Positions 13,067 through 26,009 of a stretch of DNA of 64,000 nucleotides are shown here, piece after piece (within the stretch, counting starts at the first letter, position 1; each line of letters begins with the position of its first letter). Origin of the DNA: Archilochus colubris (Eukaryota > Chordata > Aves > Apodiformes > Trochilidae); NCBI GenBank assembly GCA_023079485.1, contig CM041084.1, positions 71,333,709-71,397,708 of the forward strand, in the 5' to 3' direction. A program made the position numbers and the translations under genes. The notes beneath the pieces were generated by a model, which made no database searches, was not told where the DNA came from, and saw only the letters and a program-made list of their open reading frames with translations.

Positions 13067-16000
13067 GATTTTTATTTTAAAATAGTTGATGTCGTTTATC
13101 CGTTCCTAATACCACTGCTATGATCAAACTGTTAATTGGCTCTGGAGGAAAAAGAAATATTAGCTGTTACTCACAATTCTTGTTCTGTGCTAAGGAAAAA
13201 AAATGGCTATTTGCTAGGAAAATTAGCAAATAAAGCAAGAGTCCTCTTACATCTCAAAGAAGCAATGTACAAATGGATTTGAAAAATTCAAGTTGTCTAG
13301 TGTATTTTAATTATAATAAGCAAGGATTCTCATTATTTTCTTCCGGAAGGACATTAACATTACATAGTTTACAGGATGAATTTTCTCAGTTGCTACCTTC
13401 ATGGAACTATTTGTAATTATAAGTAAAGGTTATGAAATTTTAACTGCTGTTATTCACTGCTGCCAAAAATCAGTTTCCACCAATTTAAACAAATCAGAGG
13501 GAAGAGTAAGAGTCTAAGTAAGTGTATTACAACATTTTGTAGCAGAAATTGGACACAGGGAAAAACTATTCCTGGACAGACCAGTATTTGAAGACACAGA
13601 TAGACAGGCAATTGAGAAAACGATCAGATTGACTGATAAATTCCTGGTTTATTTCCCATATTTACATAAATAAATAAATGAACAACCCCAAACACTTAAA
13701 GACTAAAATCCCTTGCTCTGAACACTTATAAGATAAAACCTTTTCATGAAAAATAACATGACCAAAGATTGTTATTCTTCAAAGAAACATGACCGAAACA
13801 ATGATTCCACTTTATGAGTTGCCTCAAACTAACCCAAAAATTATTTCACTGACATTTGATCTAAAAGAGGGAGCTATATATGGCCTTAAACAACAATACA
13901 GCATTACAAAAAGTATGGTAAAGTTATACTGAATTTTGTTGTAGATGCTGCAGTTTTCACTGATGACACTGTTTTTTTTAAAAAATTAAAATGTCCTGTA
14001 AATTGAGAAAAATTCTGAAAAAGAACAGCTTCTAACAAGAACAAGCTCCAGCTTGATTTTGGTTTGAAAACGGGACATCTGCTGAATAAGTTTTGAATTT
14101 ATTTCAAAAGCAAGGAACAGACAGCTTTTATATTTCTTCTTGGTGTCTGTTTGTTTGTATGTTTATTTCTCCCTCACTTAGTAGGTTTATTATCTATTAC
14201 AACGGTAGATGAAATAATAAAGAAGACAATACCAGCAAAAGGTGATGTCAAGTAGGACAATCCAGGCTCATTGTTGATTTGATCCATCAGGGAAGCTTAC
14301 ACTGCTGAGAATCAGACCTCCTAGAGTGGGTAGGTTTTTGAGATCTAACATTGCATAACAACTATTACCAGATCAGACAACTTTTCTGAAGCTCCGTTGG
14401 TTATTTTTTGCATATGTAGTTTACATCATGTCTGCTTAGCTTCTTCTGATGAAACCCTCATATTTTGTGATGGAATCTAGATATAACTACTGACAATAAA
14501 GTTGAAATTCTGAAGCCTTTATGGTGTAAATAGATCTTAATAAATAAAAAGTCACATTTGTTCTGAATCTGTCTCGCAAGTGTGCCGACACAGTCTGGTT
14601 TATGTAGCAGACAGAAATCTCTGGGTATGTTTAATACAAAGAATCATCCTTAGAGCCATCTCACAGGCAGTATCTTGATGACCCTTTACAAGAACCTTAG
14701 AAAGAAAATTATCAGCCGTTGTTTGACTGTTGATTTATGTCTCAAAAAGCAGGTCATGACATAGTCATTATTCTAGAAGCACTGTCGGTTAAGTAGTTTC
14801 AGTCAGTTACTAATATGTAGCTAAATATACACACACATTTATGTAGTAATTTGTATTGTGAATACATTTTTTCTACTATAGGGATAGTTTGCTAGAAAGA
14901 AAGGATTCAGAGCTGTTAGAACTTGGATGGTTTTTTTTAACCTCGCTAAAATTTGAGAGATATGTATAAGAAAACCTTTCTCTTTGCCTCCTCCTTATGT
15001 CATCAACACACATCAGCTGACAAAGGACTGAGCTCTCAGTTGAGATGGTTAGTAGAGATCTGGTTTAGGTCATCCTCTTATGCTCCTATTACACTAGTTC
15101 ATGTGACTGTGACACAAAACATTTGAAGGTATTTTACCTTCTTACCAAAAGGTCTCTCAAACACTTGAGAAAAATTAATCCAAACACTTGAACTTCCCAT
15201 TCATACTTTGCTAACCTTTCCTGTTTAATATCATGGGCATAAAATTACAGAAGCAAATTTTAAAATAACTAACAACATACCTACCGACATACAGTTTGGA
15301 CCTACTGCAACTTCTGAATGTGCTTCCAATAAAAAACTAGAAGAAGATCTATCTGGATGCCAAATTTTTCTCATTATCTTGCTCTACCTGGTGGATACTC
15401 TTTTGTGCTGGGGTAAGTTCAAGTCCATTTCTGCTTCTGATCATGATTCTTTATTGCGTTATACTGAATTAGCTGTGGATGGCTGGGTAACAAAGGGAGA
15501 AGCTACAAACCAAGGTCATAGGGGCTGGCAGTTGTCAACACTGTGATAAGATAGTGCTTTATCATCAAAACCAAAGAGCACTTAAATGATACTGGCTGTA
15601 GTTACGATCTTAATACATTGGTCTGAAGTGACTATTTCCTGTGTGATGCCCTGCCTTTTCTCAGTTTCTGTTTTGCTGTAGCTGGCATTACAGGTTGTCT
15701 CAGAAGATCTTTATCCTTGTAATATAATAGAAGGCAAGAAAGGATATGCAGCAGAGAGCTGAAGGGTCTAGCTTCATGGAAAAAAACACCAACCACCAGT
15801 CAAAATTGAATGAACACACCCATCATTCCTGACATCTCTTCCATCTTAATGCTTTAAAAAATGTATTAAACAAGCCATCTTATTGCATCAGTAATCTTTA
15901 TTTTGATAAAGTTAAGTTATCCCATCCTTTCTGACAGGATTGCCAGCATTCTTTGTGCCCTAGCTGAACTGAGACCCTTACCACATAACTCATAGAACAT

Positions 16001-16501
16001 AAGGGTCTATAGTACCTCAGTTTCAAGGTGTCTGTCTGCATGTAGTCAGTGGGACAAACAGTGCTTAATTCACCCACATATCAACATCTACTCTGTCACT
16101 AACTTTGGTATTCTTCTTAGGTTATGATATCCTTCATCAGTTTTTAAACTGGTCTACATATGGGATACACAAGATACACATATCACATATATGTCTCTGA
16201 AGATAAATTTTCAGTTACCAGAATCTTTTAAAGAGATTCTTGAAGATAGAATTCTTGACTATGTCCTGAGAATGCAAGATCAGGCTCTAGGTTTTAACAA
16301 TTTTTTTTTGCATATTCACAATAAACCGGATACTAGATAAATCTTACTCCTTTCCATGTTTTCTAAGGAAATTACATGTTAAAGAAATTAATGAAATCAG
16401 AATCCCTGTGCAAATTCTGTCAGAAGAAAGCTAGTGTAACAAGAAGGTCCCTAGTAGTGTCGCAGATTTAATGCATCATGTTAGAAAGGACACATAAATT
16501 A

Positions 16502-16965
16502 CAGAATCACAGAAAGTTAGGGGTTGGAAGGGATCTCAAGAGATCATAGAGTCCAACTCCTCCTTGCCAGAGCAGGGTCACAGTCACACAGGAATGTGTC
16601 CAGGTGGGCTTTGAATGTCTCCAGGGAAGGAGACTCCACAACCTCCCTGGGCAGCCTGTGCCAGTGCTCTGTCACCCTCACAGTAAAAAAATTTCAACAA
16701 GTGTTTATATGGAAACTCTTATGCTCAAGTTTATATCCATTGCCTCTTGTCCTATCATTGGGCATAACTGAGAAGAGCCTGGCACCATCCTCTGGCTCTC
16801 TCCCTTTGTGTATTCATAAACACTTATGGGGTCAATCCTCGTTCTCTTCTCCAAGCTGAAGGGACTCAGCTCCCTCAGCCTTTCCTCATAAGGGAAATGT
16901 TCCACTCCCTTCGTCATCTTGGAGCCTCTGTGCTGTACTCTTTCAAGCAGTTGAATTCTACACCT
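16502..16965 (-). mobile_element. CR1 LINE, 3' part
   Basis: Reverse-oriented CR1 tail. It begins with CAGAATCACAGAA and GGGTTGGAAGGGATC at the 3' end and runs back into the end of ORF2. On the minus strand the frame at 16705-16995 shows [21 protein letters not shown], the C-terminal CR1 block, preceded by a LERVQHR-like segment. The middle portion (about 16700-16800) is diverged. The 5' half of the LINE, including all catalytic motifs, is missing. It differs from the 47-kb copy in its 3' tail (CCAACTCCTCCTTGCCAGAG at about 16552), so it belongs to a different and older CR1 subfamily; I cannot name it with certainty. Confidence 0.9.
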
Positions 16966-19900
16966 TTTCCCCCCGCTGCCATACATATAAAGCATTGATT
17001 GATTCTAATATTTGATATTAGCTGAACACGACTGTTACTTTAGATTTTGCATTCCCTGGAACAAAACCTCTTTATTGCTAGGTGTTTAGTTGGGTGTTGC
17101 TTTAATACCAATAAATAGTGAAATACCACAAGCTTTTTCAAGAATTGAAAGAAAAATTATATTTTCTTGTTTAGGTAATATTATAGAATTATGTAAGTGA
17201 AAAATCTATTTTCCTATCACGCACAATGTTCCAAGAAGAAAAAAAAAATTCTATAACTAAAGGCATTACAAATATTTCATGAAAAAATACAGTGAACACT
17301 ACACAACTGAATACTACAGAAGTGATAAATGTCTATTGAAAATCTTCTTTTGACACTTTCCCCTAAGCAAGAGCAATGTTCTAAGTGCTTGAAAACTGAC
17401 TATTTGAGAATGCTCTGCTCTGTTACTACAACTGTTTCACTTTATCAAATCAGACTGAGCATTTCAACCTAAATTTCTGAAAATCCAATCTGACCATATT
17501 GCTAATGTGTTTTCTCAGTCAGGTCTCCACACTTTGACCACCTGATTATTTATTTGAATCACTATGCTTCTTTAAAAATGTTTGACTTAGATGAATATAC
17601 ATGCTCTGGAGAAATAAAAAAAATATCTAATTCAGAAGCTGCTTCTGCAGAGACTGGTCATTATGACTGTGAACATGAGGTATAAAAGTCCACATGGGTG
17701 TTCTTACAACAATATTTTAATTTAGATAACATGAAGGACCTGAAAAACAGTGGATCTCTAGAAGAAAGAAAAGTCAAAGCAGATGTTCTTGAGAAGATGT
17801 TCTACCAAAGATAGCATGTCATTATTCTTTAATGCAATTATAGATAGAAGATAAAATAGTTTCTTCTCTGTTGTAAAAAAGGCTGCCTCATATTTGAACA
17901 TGCATTAAACTATTCTCAAAGCATTTTCAAGACTATCGATGACCCAAATATTCACACTCCTAGGACTTTGATTCTTCAGTTTACCTTACCCAGTTGTTTG
18001 GCTGACAGCTCCCCTACTGAAATGTCTCTATAAAGTCTTGCAGTTTTGCAAAGCATACACTAACTGCTAAACTCCATCTAAAAGGTTATATGAGGATATA
18101 ATATATTAAGACATTGCAGGAAGAATGCAGACTACTGAACTGCAATTCAATTTACATAAGGTCTAATCCTTACTTCTGCAAGGTGGCTTCGGGTGGACCA
18201 TTTATTCACTGTATTATCATCCACAAGCTGGACTTAGGTATTTACTAATGAAATCAGCTATGGTCATCTGAAATTTGTCTAGCTATTGCAAAGAGGACAA
18301 TCACCTGAAACACATTAACACATACTTACTTATACTTATTCATATAGACTTATACTTACTTATATAGACATGTTTAGGGTTTTTTTTACAGTATGCCTGT
18401 GGCTCATCAATAAATACTTTATTATAGTAATAATTCTATGTAATATTTCTTAAAATATTCTATTTAACACTTAAGGTCTGACCTGAACATGATTACTGAA
18501 TTTCCTTTTTGCATCAAGAGGGATACTGATGAAAATTCATCCACTTGAAAGACAAAGAATGCCCAATTACTCCTAATCTTCATTTTTTAGTGACCTTAAA
18601 TAGGCAAACATTACTAAGAAGTTCAGAGTGGGATGAGGCTCACTACAGGAAAAGACAGAATGAAGGATAATAATTCCTGGGTTAATAGATGTTTTCTGTC
18701 TACTAAGCCAGCTAAGATACATTTTCAATTTTAAATACCCAATTTCTAATGAGAAGAGTTTTTGATTGTACGCTTTCAGCATCTGTCCAACATATCCAGA
18801 TTTCTTGGGAATTAGGAAGCTAAGAAGGGAAATAGCAGTAAGAAAATTCATGCCATCCTTTTCTTGTGGAAGTCCTAGAGCTCAAGCACAGAATGTATAT
18901 TCTGGTGTGTTCTGCTTGAAGGTTGGTGATTACATGTCCAAGATGAAAAGCTCCTCTGCATTATAAAGCTTTTAGTTACAAATGAGCATTTCTTGATGCA
19001 TATTAAACTTGACACATTAACTCCTGGCTGAATTGCTTACAAAGGGAGCTGCTTAAGTCTATTAAGATATATGCAGTGAAAACCTTATACAGTGAAATCC
19101 TAGGTGCTAAGTAGAGTTAGCATTATTCCAAAGTGCATTTGTTTTTAAAGTGTCTGGTTTAGCTTAAGTTTCTCTTTTTAATCATGCATACTGCCCCAGG
19201 CTGCCAAAAAGGCAGCCATCAGCATTGCTTAGTGAAGGCAGCTTAGTGCTGTCAGCCATCTTATCTCCCCTGCTGCATGGGTGATGGCTTTTATCTGTAA
19301 GTATAAGCATTAAAATGGAGCTCTAATCCTACCTTAGTCCTACAGAAGATTCCCAGCTGTTTCTCAGATATGAAGAAACTCCTCCCATTACAAAAAAGGA
19401 ATATATGTCTGTTCATGAGATTATTTGTGCATACATGTGTTTAGACAGTAAAATTCACAATGAGCAGAAATTTATCTGGAAAAATAAATTTTACCTTATG
19501 AACTCTGGAAATAGCTAGCTAGGACAGGGAGACAGTTTTATATAAGAATGTAATGCTGTTTAAAATATCTAAGCATATTAACAATGTAGTACTGCAGCGT
19601 AATAACATTTAAAACTTTTCTCTTTAATGCACCATTCAAGTTTTATTTCAGGGCTTTTCATACACATCAGCATAGAGAATTGGTTTAAATAAGGAAATAA
19701 AAGAGAGCAAACCACTAGCATGTGAAATCCTGGAAGTAAATTTGTTTCAGCATTATTTATGAAAGAAACCATTTCTTACTAAGTGGGTGAAAATCATTTC
19801 ACCATTTCTACATGGACACTGAAAGCTCTTTCATTCCAGGTCATCATCTGAAGGTAATAAAGTTTTCCAGAGCATATTAAGTATACAAACACAGAAAATA

Positions 19901-20430
19901 TTCTCTTCCCTAAATTAATGAAGTATTTATTTGTATCTGAATTTATTTATTCCATCATCCCTTTAGCAACTTCTGTCCTCTGGACACTAGACATGCCAAC
20001 CTCTGTATCATCATTAGATCCTTTGTGCTACAGAACTATGATTTGGAACAACCTCCCTACATCTTTTTACTGCCACAATATTTCTTTTCTCAAACTTTAA
20101 ATTATCAGTTTCTTATTCTCAGCTGCTTTCCTGTCCTGTTGATATTGTATGCAACTTAAATTTGGGAATACAAAGTATGACATTTATTGAGCTGGAATGA
20201 AAAGAAAAGATGGACGGTACTGGGCTTTCTCTCATTTTTACTCTGCTTCCTCAAAATGGAGTGTGGATCAAAGCAGGAAATAAAAAGTATGAAGATCTTA
20301 TCCATCAAGACATAAAATTCCCATTCTCCCAGTTGACCACTAACTCCCACTGAAACTTCTGAAAAACTACTTCATTTAAAGACTGAATTAAACACCAAGT
20401 TTGAAGCAAATGATGCAAAAAATTGTTGTA
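16966..20430. other. AT-rich interval without recognisable genes
   Basis: No gene is recognised. It holds imperfect CATACTTACTTATACTT repeats at about 18320-18366 and a small perfect hairpin (GGCTGCC, AAAAA, GGCAGCC) at 19199-19217. The remaining open frames are short and carry no motif. Confidence 0.5.
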
Positions 20431-21056
20431 TAGAATCATAGAATTAATTGGGTTGGAAAGGACCTTAAAGATTATCTGGTTCCAACCTCCATAGAGGCAC
20501 CATAGACAGAGGTACCTCCCACTAGCTCAGGTTGCTCAAAGCCCCATCCAACCTGGCCTTGAACACTTCCAGGAAAGGGACAGCCACAACTTTATTGGCC
20601 AACCTGTTCCAGTATCTCACCACCCTCACACTGAAGAATTTCTTCCTGATGTCTAAACTAAAACTACCCTCTTCCAGTTTATAGTTATTTCCCCTTGTCC
20701 TGTTGTTACATGTAAAAAGATCCTCTCCAGTTTTTCTGCAGCCCACTCCAGGTACTGGAAGGATGCTACCAAGTCCCCCTGGAGCCCTCTTCTCCAGGCT
20801 GAACAACCCCAACTCTCTCAAGCCTATCTTTGGAGAAGAGGTCCTCCAGCCCTCAGATCATCATTGTCACCTTCCTCTGGACTCACTCCAACAGCTCCAT
20901 TTCCTTTTTTTGATGGGGGCCCCAGATCTGTACACAATACTCCAGGTAGGGTTCCATGAGAGCAGAACAAAAGGACAGAATCACCTCCCTCAACCTGTTG
21001 GCTATGCTTCTTTTGATGCAAGCCAGGATATTGTTGGGATTCTGCGCTGCAAATAC
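20431..21056 (-). mobile_element. CR1 LINE, 3' part with 3'UTR and ORF2 C-terminus
   Basis: The copy starts on the + strand with TAGAATCATAGAATTAATT, the reverse of the octamer tail. It continues through the whole 3'UTR into the ORF2 C-terminus. The minus frame at 20522-20821 reads MRELGLFSLEKR through IRKKFFSVRVVRYWNRL to ARLDGALSNL, the conserved CR1 C-terminal segment. A second minus frame at 20883-21065 carries NPNNILACIKRSIANRLREV followed by EPYLEYCVQIWGP, the block just downstream of the FADD box. A frameshift separates the two frames. The element ends near 21056, before the catalytic core. It is dead but fairly well preserved. Confidence 0.93.
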
Positions 21057-23475
21057 AGTTCTCAAATGACAATTTGTGGTAATTCCTCACTGCATTGTAT
21101 CAGACACTGCTAGCTGCTATTGCTTGCTCTACTTACTGGCCTACTGCTCAGTGGTAACTGCAGACTGGTAAAGCATGTCAGTCCTCTGTGACTAACTTTT
21201 TTTCTGCACTTCTGGTCCTTCATTCACTATAAAGTCCAGCACATTCCTTAGGCAATGCTCACTTTTCCTTCTTAGTCTAACACACCAGCAGGAAAAAGCA
21301 CAAGTAACTATGTCAACTTAAATTCTTCAAGAAAAGTTCTTCTGTAAACATTTTCAGGAGTCCTTAAAGTATTCCAATTGGGTTACCAAAGCCATACAAA
21401 GGGGGTTTGATTCCCAATTATCGTTAGAAATTAATTGAAATAGGGTATTTAAATCCCTTATGAACAGTTTGTATATGCAATTCAAGTAATGTGGATAAGC
21501 AGAAATTTATAGGAAATGGCTGCCCCCAGTTTTATTGGAAATAGTTATATTTTTGAAGATTCTAAAACTCTAATGTGATTCCCTTGCTTGAGAATTACTA
21601 TGAAAAGCTCATCAACTACTAATAGAAATTTAAACTGTCACATTTTTAAGTGTCAAATATATATTTATCTAGCAAATAGTTGTGATTACAACAGGGATAA
21701 CCTCTGCTAATTTAAGAACAGAGGAGCACATTTCTACTAATAAAAAAAACCCCCACAGAAATGCATTAATATGTTTCATAGAGTCTCTGCTTTTTCTTTT
21801 TTGTCACTTAATACCTTGCAAGGAGCTCTGATTAGAGCAGTTTTTAAACTTCTTGAGAAGCCTTTGACATTCTTACTCTGGGATTTGATCCAGAAATGTG
21901 ACTTCAAATCAACAAGTCTCATCAGACTGGGGCTGTTAATGCCCTCCCTCACTAAAATCAATAGTTTGTATCATCTAGCTTAGATCAGGTTAGATATATG
22001 AACTATCCTGCTGTCATTGCTAACTACATAAGAGTAAACGTACTGAAAAAAACAATTATAAAAAGCAACTGACCATTTCCATTTTTTCACTGGACACATA
22101 TATATGAACACAAACACAGAATTATAAAATTATTGTAACTCATTATCAGAAGGAAAAAAATCCCTTTCCCCTATAGTAGACACTGGGTGTTTTAGACATA
22201 CAAGCGGCTTACCAGCAGTTCCAGTGAAAACAATGGAAATGTTCATGACAGAATTTGGCCAGAACTTTTAATAGTTGATAACATCTGAATATGGTAGGAA
22301 TTAAAAAGAGAAAGGTGTTATTTCTAATCCGATTCTGGGTTTTTTTAAATGTAAATTTTTCTCTTGTATAAAGATAATTAAACTGGAACAAATTGTTAAA
22401 ATAGCTCCTAACTTCATAGTGATACTGTATAAGGGAGAAATTTTACACTGAAGAGATAATTGGCATATTTAGCTAATCTTTTATTAATGTAGCATAATTG
22501 TGAGATACAACTTGTCTCAGAAAAGTCAACATGGAAGTTTTTCTGTCATTATGCTGTGACTCCACGTTTCAATAATTCTCTGTAGATTCAGTTTTTCATA
22601 ACAAAAATGAGATTTTTCATATTTAGGTGTGCTGTATACTACGCAGTTCTATTGAGTGAAGAGCACGTTCTTTACAGTTATAAGTCTTTATGCAACACAC
22701 TCCTATTGTGGGAAAGATGCAGTACTTTCACTGCTACATTTTAAATTAAAAAAAATGAATAATTACACTTTATGCTTTTGATATATGACATTACACAAAA
22801 TTGTGTTTTATGGAATGTAAAAAACAATACATTCTCAATGACATACAGACAGTAGATTACCAAAAGATTTGTGTTGTCTCAAAATCTATACAGAATGGAT
22901 AATCAATTATAATTCTCTGGTACATTAATATGAAAAATTCAAACCCTAATTCTGTAATCAGTATTTCAGAATAACAGACCTCTCCAAGGCTGCAGCAGTG
23001 CATGATACAAAATAATGATGGATGCATACTTGACAAGCCATCAGTGGATACAAAGAATAGTCAAGGATTTCTTATTTATGAAAGGAATAAGAAAATTTCC
23101 TCTCTCACCCAAGTTTACAGAAGGTAAGAGCATGTGATGTTCTCAAGTGGCCATTCTAATTGCTTAGCATGACTGCAAAAAAATAGAAATGAAATAGTGC
23201 TTACAGAATCCGTTCCATATTTTAAATGTAACCACATAGCACAGGATTTGGAGAATCTGGTTAGTACTACATAAATAATTATAATGGAAAGACACAATTG
23301 ATGACACCAATACTATCGCATTCTTCACTGAGTTTTACTATCTGGATTGTAGTATTATTAAGTGGGAATCCAGTTCTCCAGTCTCTGAGCATCTAGAAAG
23401 GACACAGCATCTAGGAACCCAAATACATATAATTGGTCTTAATAATTAGGTATTATGTGTATGAAATTATGTTTT
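21057..23475. other. AT-rich interval without recognisable genes
   Basis: No repeat family or gene is recognised. The overlapping short frames at 21771-21983 (+) and 21776-21961 (-) lie opposite each other and have no motif. Confidence 0.5.
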
Positions 23476-24735
23476 TAGAATCACAGAATGCTTCAGATTG
23501 GAGGACATCACCTGAGGTCACCTAGCCCAAGTAGCTTCTGAAAGTAGGGTCATGATACTGCAGATGCACGATACACACAAATGCTAAATAGAAAGGATGG
23601 ATCACCTCCTCATGGTCTGCGTGGTACAGTCTTTGCTAATGCAGCCCAAGATGCTGTTGGCTTTCTTTCCTGCAAGGCATATTGTTAATTCCTCTTCAAT
23701 TTGTTATTCACCACGCACCTTCAGTGAAATTCTCTCTTGCACTGTTGATCACGATTATTCTACCCTATGTGCCTGAAATGGGATTTACCTTTGTTCAGTT
23801 CCATGAAGTCATTCTCAGACCATATTTGCCAGCATGTCTAGATCTCACTAGCTGCCCTGCACTCCAGACTATTGGTCAGGACCTAGAATTCAACTTTTAC
23901 TGTGAACTTTCTGGTGCTACGTGATATTCCACATAATTAATAAAGTCATTCAACAGTTCTGGTGTCAAGATCAATCCCCAAGGAATATCACTAAGAGACT
24001 AGCTGCCAGCTTCCAAATTTCTATTCACTTTGTAGTCCTCTTATCCAGTCCATAACTTACCAATTTGTCTATTACTATACCATGGCAGATAGGATCAGGA
24101 CCCTTACAAAAATCAAGGAAAACAACCTCTGCTCTCTCCTTGTTCGCAGAGATAGCCCTCTCATCATGATTTATCCAGGGACTATTCACCATTGGTGAAT
24201 TCCTGATCAATGTTCCTGATCACTGTCTTGCCATTCACACATCTGAAAATGCCTTTCACTAGATTTGCTCCTTAACATCCTCAAGGACTAAGGTGTGGCT
24301 GACTAGTCTGCAGTTCCCTAATTTGTCCCTCTTGATTTTCTTGAAAATGATTGTGATGTTTGTCTTTTTCCAATCACCAGCAAGTTCCCAGATTATTATG
24401 ACCTTTCCAATACAGTCTTGCAGTGGCATTGGTCAGCTCCCTCAGAAACCCTATATGCATACAATCTTAGCCAGCTGACTTCTCTATGCCTAAATGCCTC
24501 AGGTGCTCCCTAATTGTGTCTTTCTCAATTGTGGTTATGGCTTCACTTCCAAAGACTCTGCTAGCAGTTTCAAGGAGATGAGTCATCTAAGGGAAGACTT
24601 TACCAGTTTAATAAAAAGAAAGTTAAAAAAGCATTGAGTACCTTGGCTTTTTTTGTGCCCTATGTCACTAGGTTATCCACACCACTGAACAGTGAATCCA
24701 CCTTTTCCTTAGTCTTTTTGCTGGTGTTGTGTTTA
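23476..24735 (-). mobile_element. Long, old CR1 LINE copy spanning RT and upstream region
   Basis: This is the longest CR1 in the window by span of the LINE covered. It opens with TAGAATCACAGAATG at the 3' end and, with internal deletions, runs back through ORF2. The minus frame at 24025-24210 contains VVFLDFCKGPD, a degraded motif A (KAFD became KGPD), followed by LVSYGLDKRT. At about 24310-24450 the minus strand shows the MHIGFLRELTNA block that precedes the RT core. The 24550-24735 stretch resembles the avian CR1 segment upstream of it. The FADD region and most of the thumb are deleted between about 23700 and 24000. Divergence is high, so this is an old insertion. Confidence 0.8.
24025..24210 (-). 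pseudogene. CR1 reverse-transcriptase motif-A remnant
   Basis: A 61-codon frame within the old CR1. Residues 28-39 read AEVVFLDFCKGP, recognisable as the region around RT motif A, with the catalytic Asp of LDF kept but the following KAFD damaged. The downstream DKLVSYGLDKRT matches the CR1 helix after motif A. It has no motif B or C and is non-functional. Confidence 0.8.
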
Positions 24736-26009
24736 GAATAGTAGCTATCCATTAAAGTAAGTGATAAGAAAAAATAATTGTTTTTTCTTTCTTTACAAGA
24801 TAAGGGGTAAAAAAAGATTCACTCAGTTCTATTTTTAATCAGACTCTATTTTTGATCAGAAACTAGAGATGAGGTAGAGCCATGGAGAATTTATATTTTT
24901 CCTAGACTGATGATGTAAAAAAAACCCTGGAAAATACTCAACAAGCTTATTTTTCATTAATCTGAAGCCCATGTTCTACAACAATTTTCTTCCAGAAAAC
25001 ATTACTTAACAAATACTCAAAAATTATAAAAATATAAAAGGTATGTTCACAGGACTAACATGTATTTGTTATCGAGTATTCTAAACAATTTACTTTTTTT
25101 TGGCGAGTCAGAAATAATTCTAGAGCAGCATGAATAGACTTTAATTGGGCTAAGAGAGTTCCCCATTTCCCTCCCTTTTCCTTTGTAAAAGTTTGTGTGT
25201 TCATTTGGTCTTCCAGTGACTCAGTCCAGCTTCCTGAGCTTGCAAGAAACTATTCTATTTCTTTCTTGGGTTTGCTTTCTGCTGACTTTGCAAATGAATG
25301 ACACATCAGAGAGCCAAGATAAGTGAATGTGCAAGAGCAAAGGGTGCACTGACATTTAGGCTTCCTTAATCTCTCATGAAGCTGCATACAAAATACAGTG
25401 TTCCTCTAGATATTTGAAAAGCTATGCTTTTATATAAATTTTGTTCATTCTCTATAGTAAATGTAACAGCTAGAAGTCAGTTAGAACTATCTGTGAGGTT
25501 GTTTGCTTGGGGTTTTTTCTGTATTTTACTTTTATTGCTAAGTTACTAAACTTAGAGAAGTGGCATTTAGGTTTGTAAAACTCTGGCCAAATAAAAATTC
25601 AAGGTAGAAGAAAGATAACCTAGTGCATTTGAACCCATGGTATAGTCTTTATGAGACAAGGTATTGGAGCTGTAAGGACTGTGGAGGGCCACCTCGATCA
25701 TTTGAGGGACCTGAGAGCTAGTGAAAAGGCAAGATGCCACCCTGCAAAGCAAGGCTGACCAAAGATAGCAATGAGGCAAGGCTCATCACCAGAAAAGGTA
25801 GTAAGGAATTTGAAGGACACTTTCTCTGAATAAAGGGATTATGTATTCAATCAACTTTTGGCCTTAACCAGGATGTTTCATTGTGGGACAGTGCTGTGTC
25901 TTGTAAGCAATATCTGTAGCTAGCAAAACCATGATCTTTGGTGCTGATGAATAAAATCAGACATATTACCACCGAGTATGGTAAAAAACTTTTTCCTCCT
26001 CTAATTTTT
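24736..26009. other. AT-rich interval without recognisable genes
   Basis: No recognisable gene. The 25567-25779 stretch is slightly richer in GC than its surroundings but matches no repeat family I know. Confidence 0.5.

Larger units (their letters stand above)
3379..16501. other. Long AT-rich interval without recognisable genes
   Basis: About 13 kb of AT-rich sequence. The open frames present (for example 4999-5268 minus, 9261-9536 plus and 7104-7331 plus) are short, partly opposite one another, and show no domain or motif. Minor content: a pyrimidine tract at 9088-9120, a 15-bp direct duplication at 13037-13066, and a stretch at about 10560-11230 that is free of obvious repeats and could be conserved non-coding DNA. 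No splice-flanked exon could be identified. Confidence 0.5.

Noticed and set aside
16524..16995. Opposed frames at 16.5-17.0 kb as a host gene
   Set aside because: The sequence is a CR1 3' region; the minus frame is the CR1 C-terminus and the plus frame is its shadow.
19199..19217. Small hairpin GGCTGCC-AAAAA-GGCAGCC as a microRNA or terminator
   Set aside because: A 7-bp stem is too short for a microRNA precursor, and intrinsic terminators do not apply in a vertebrate genome.
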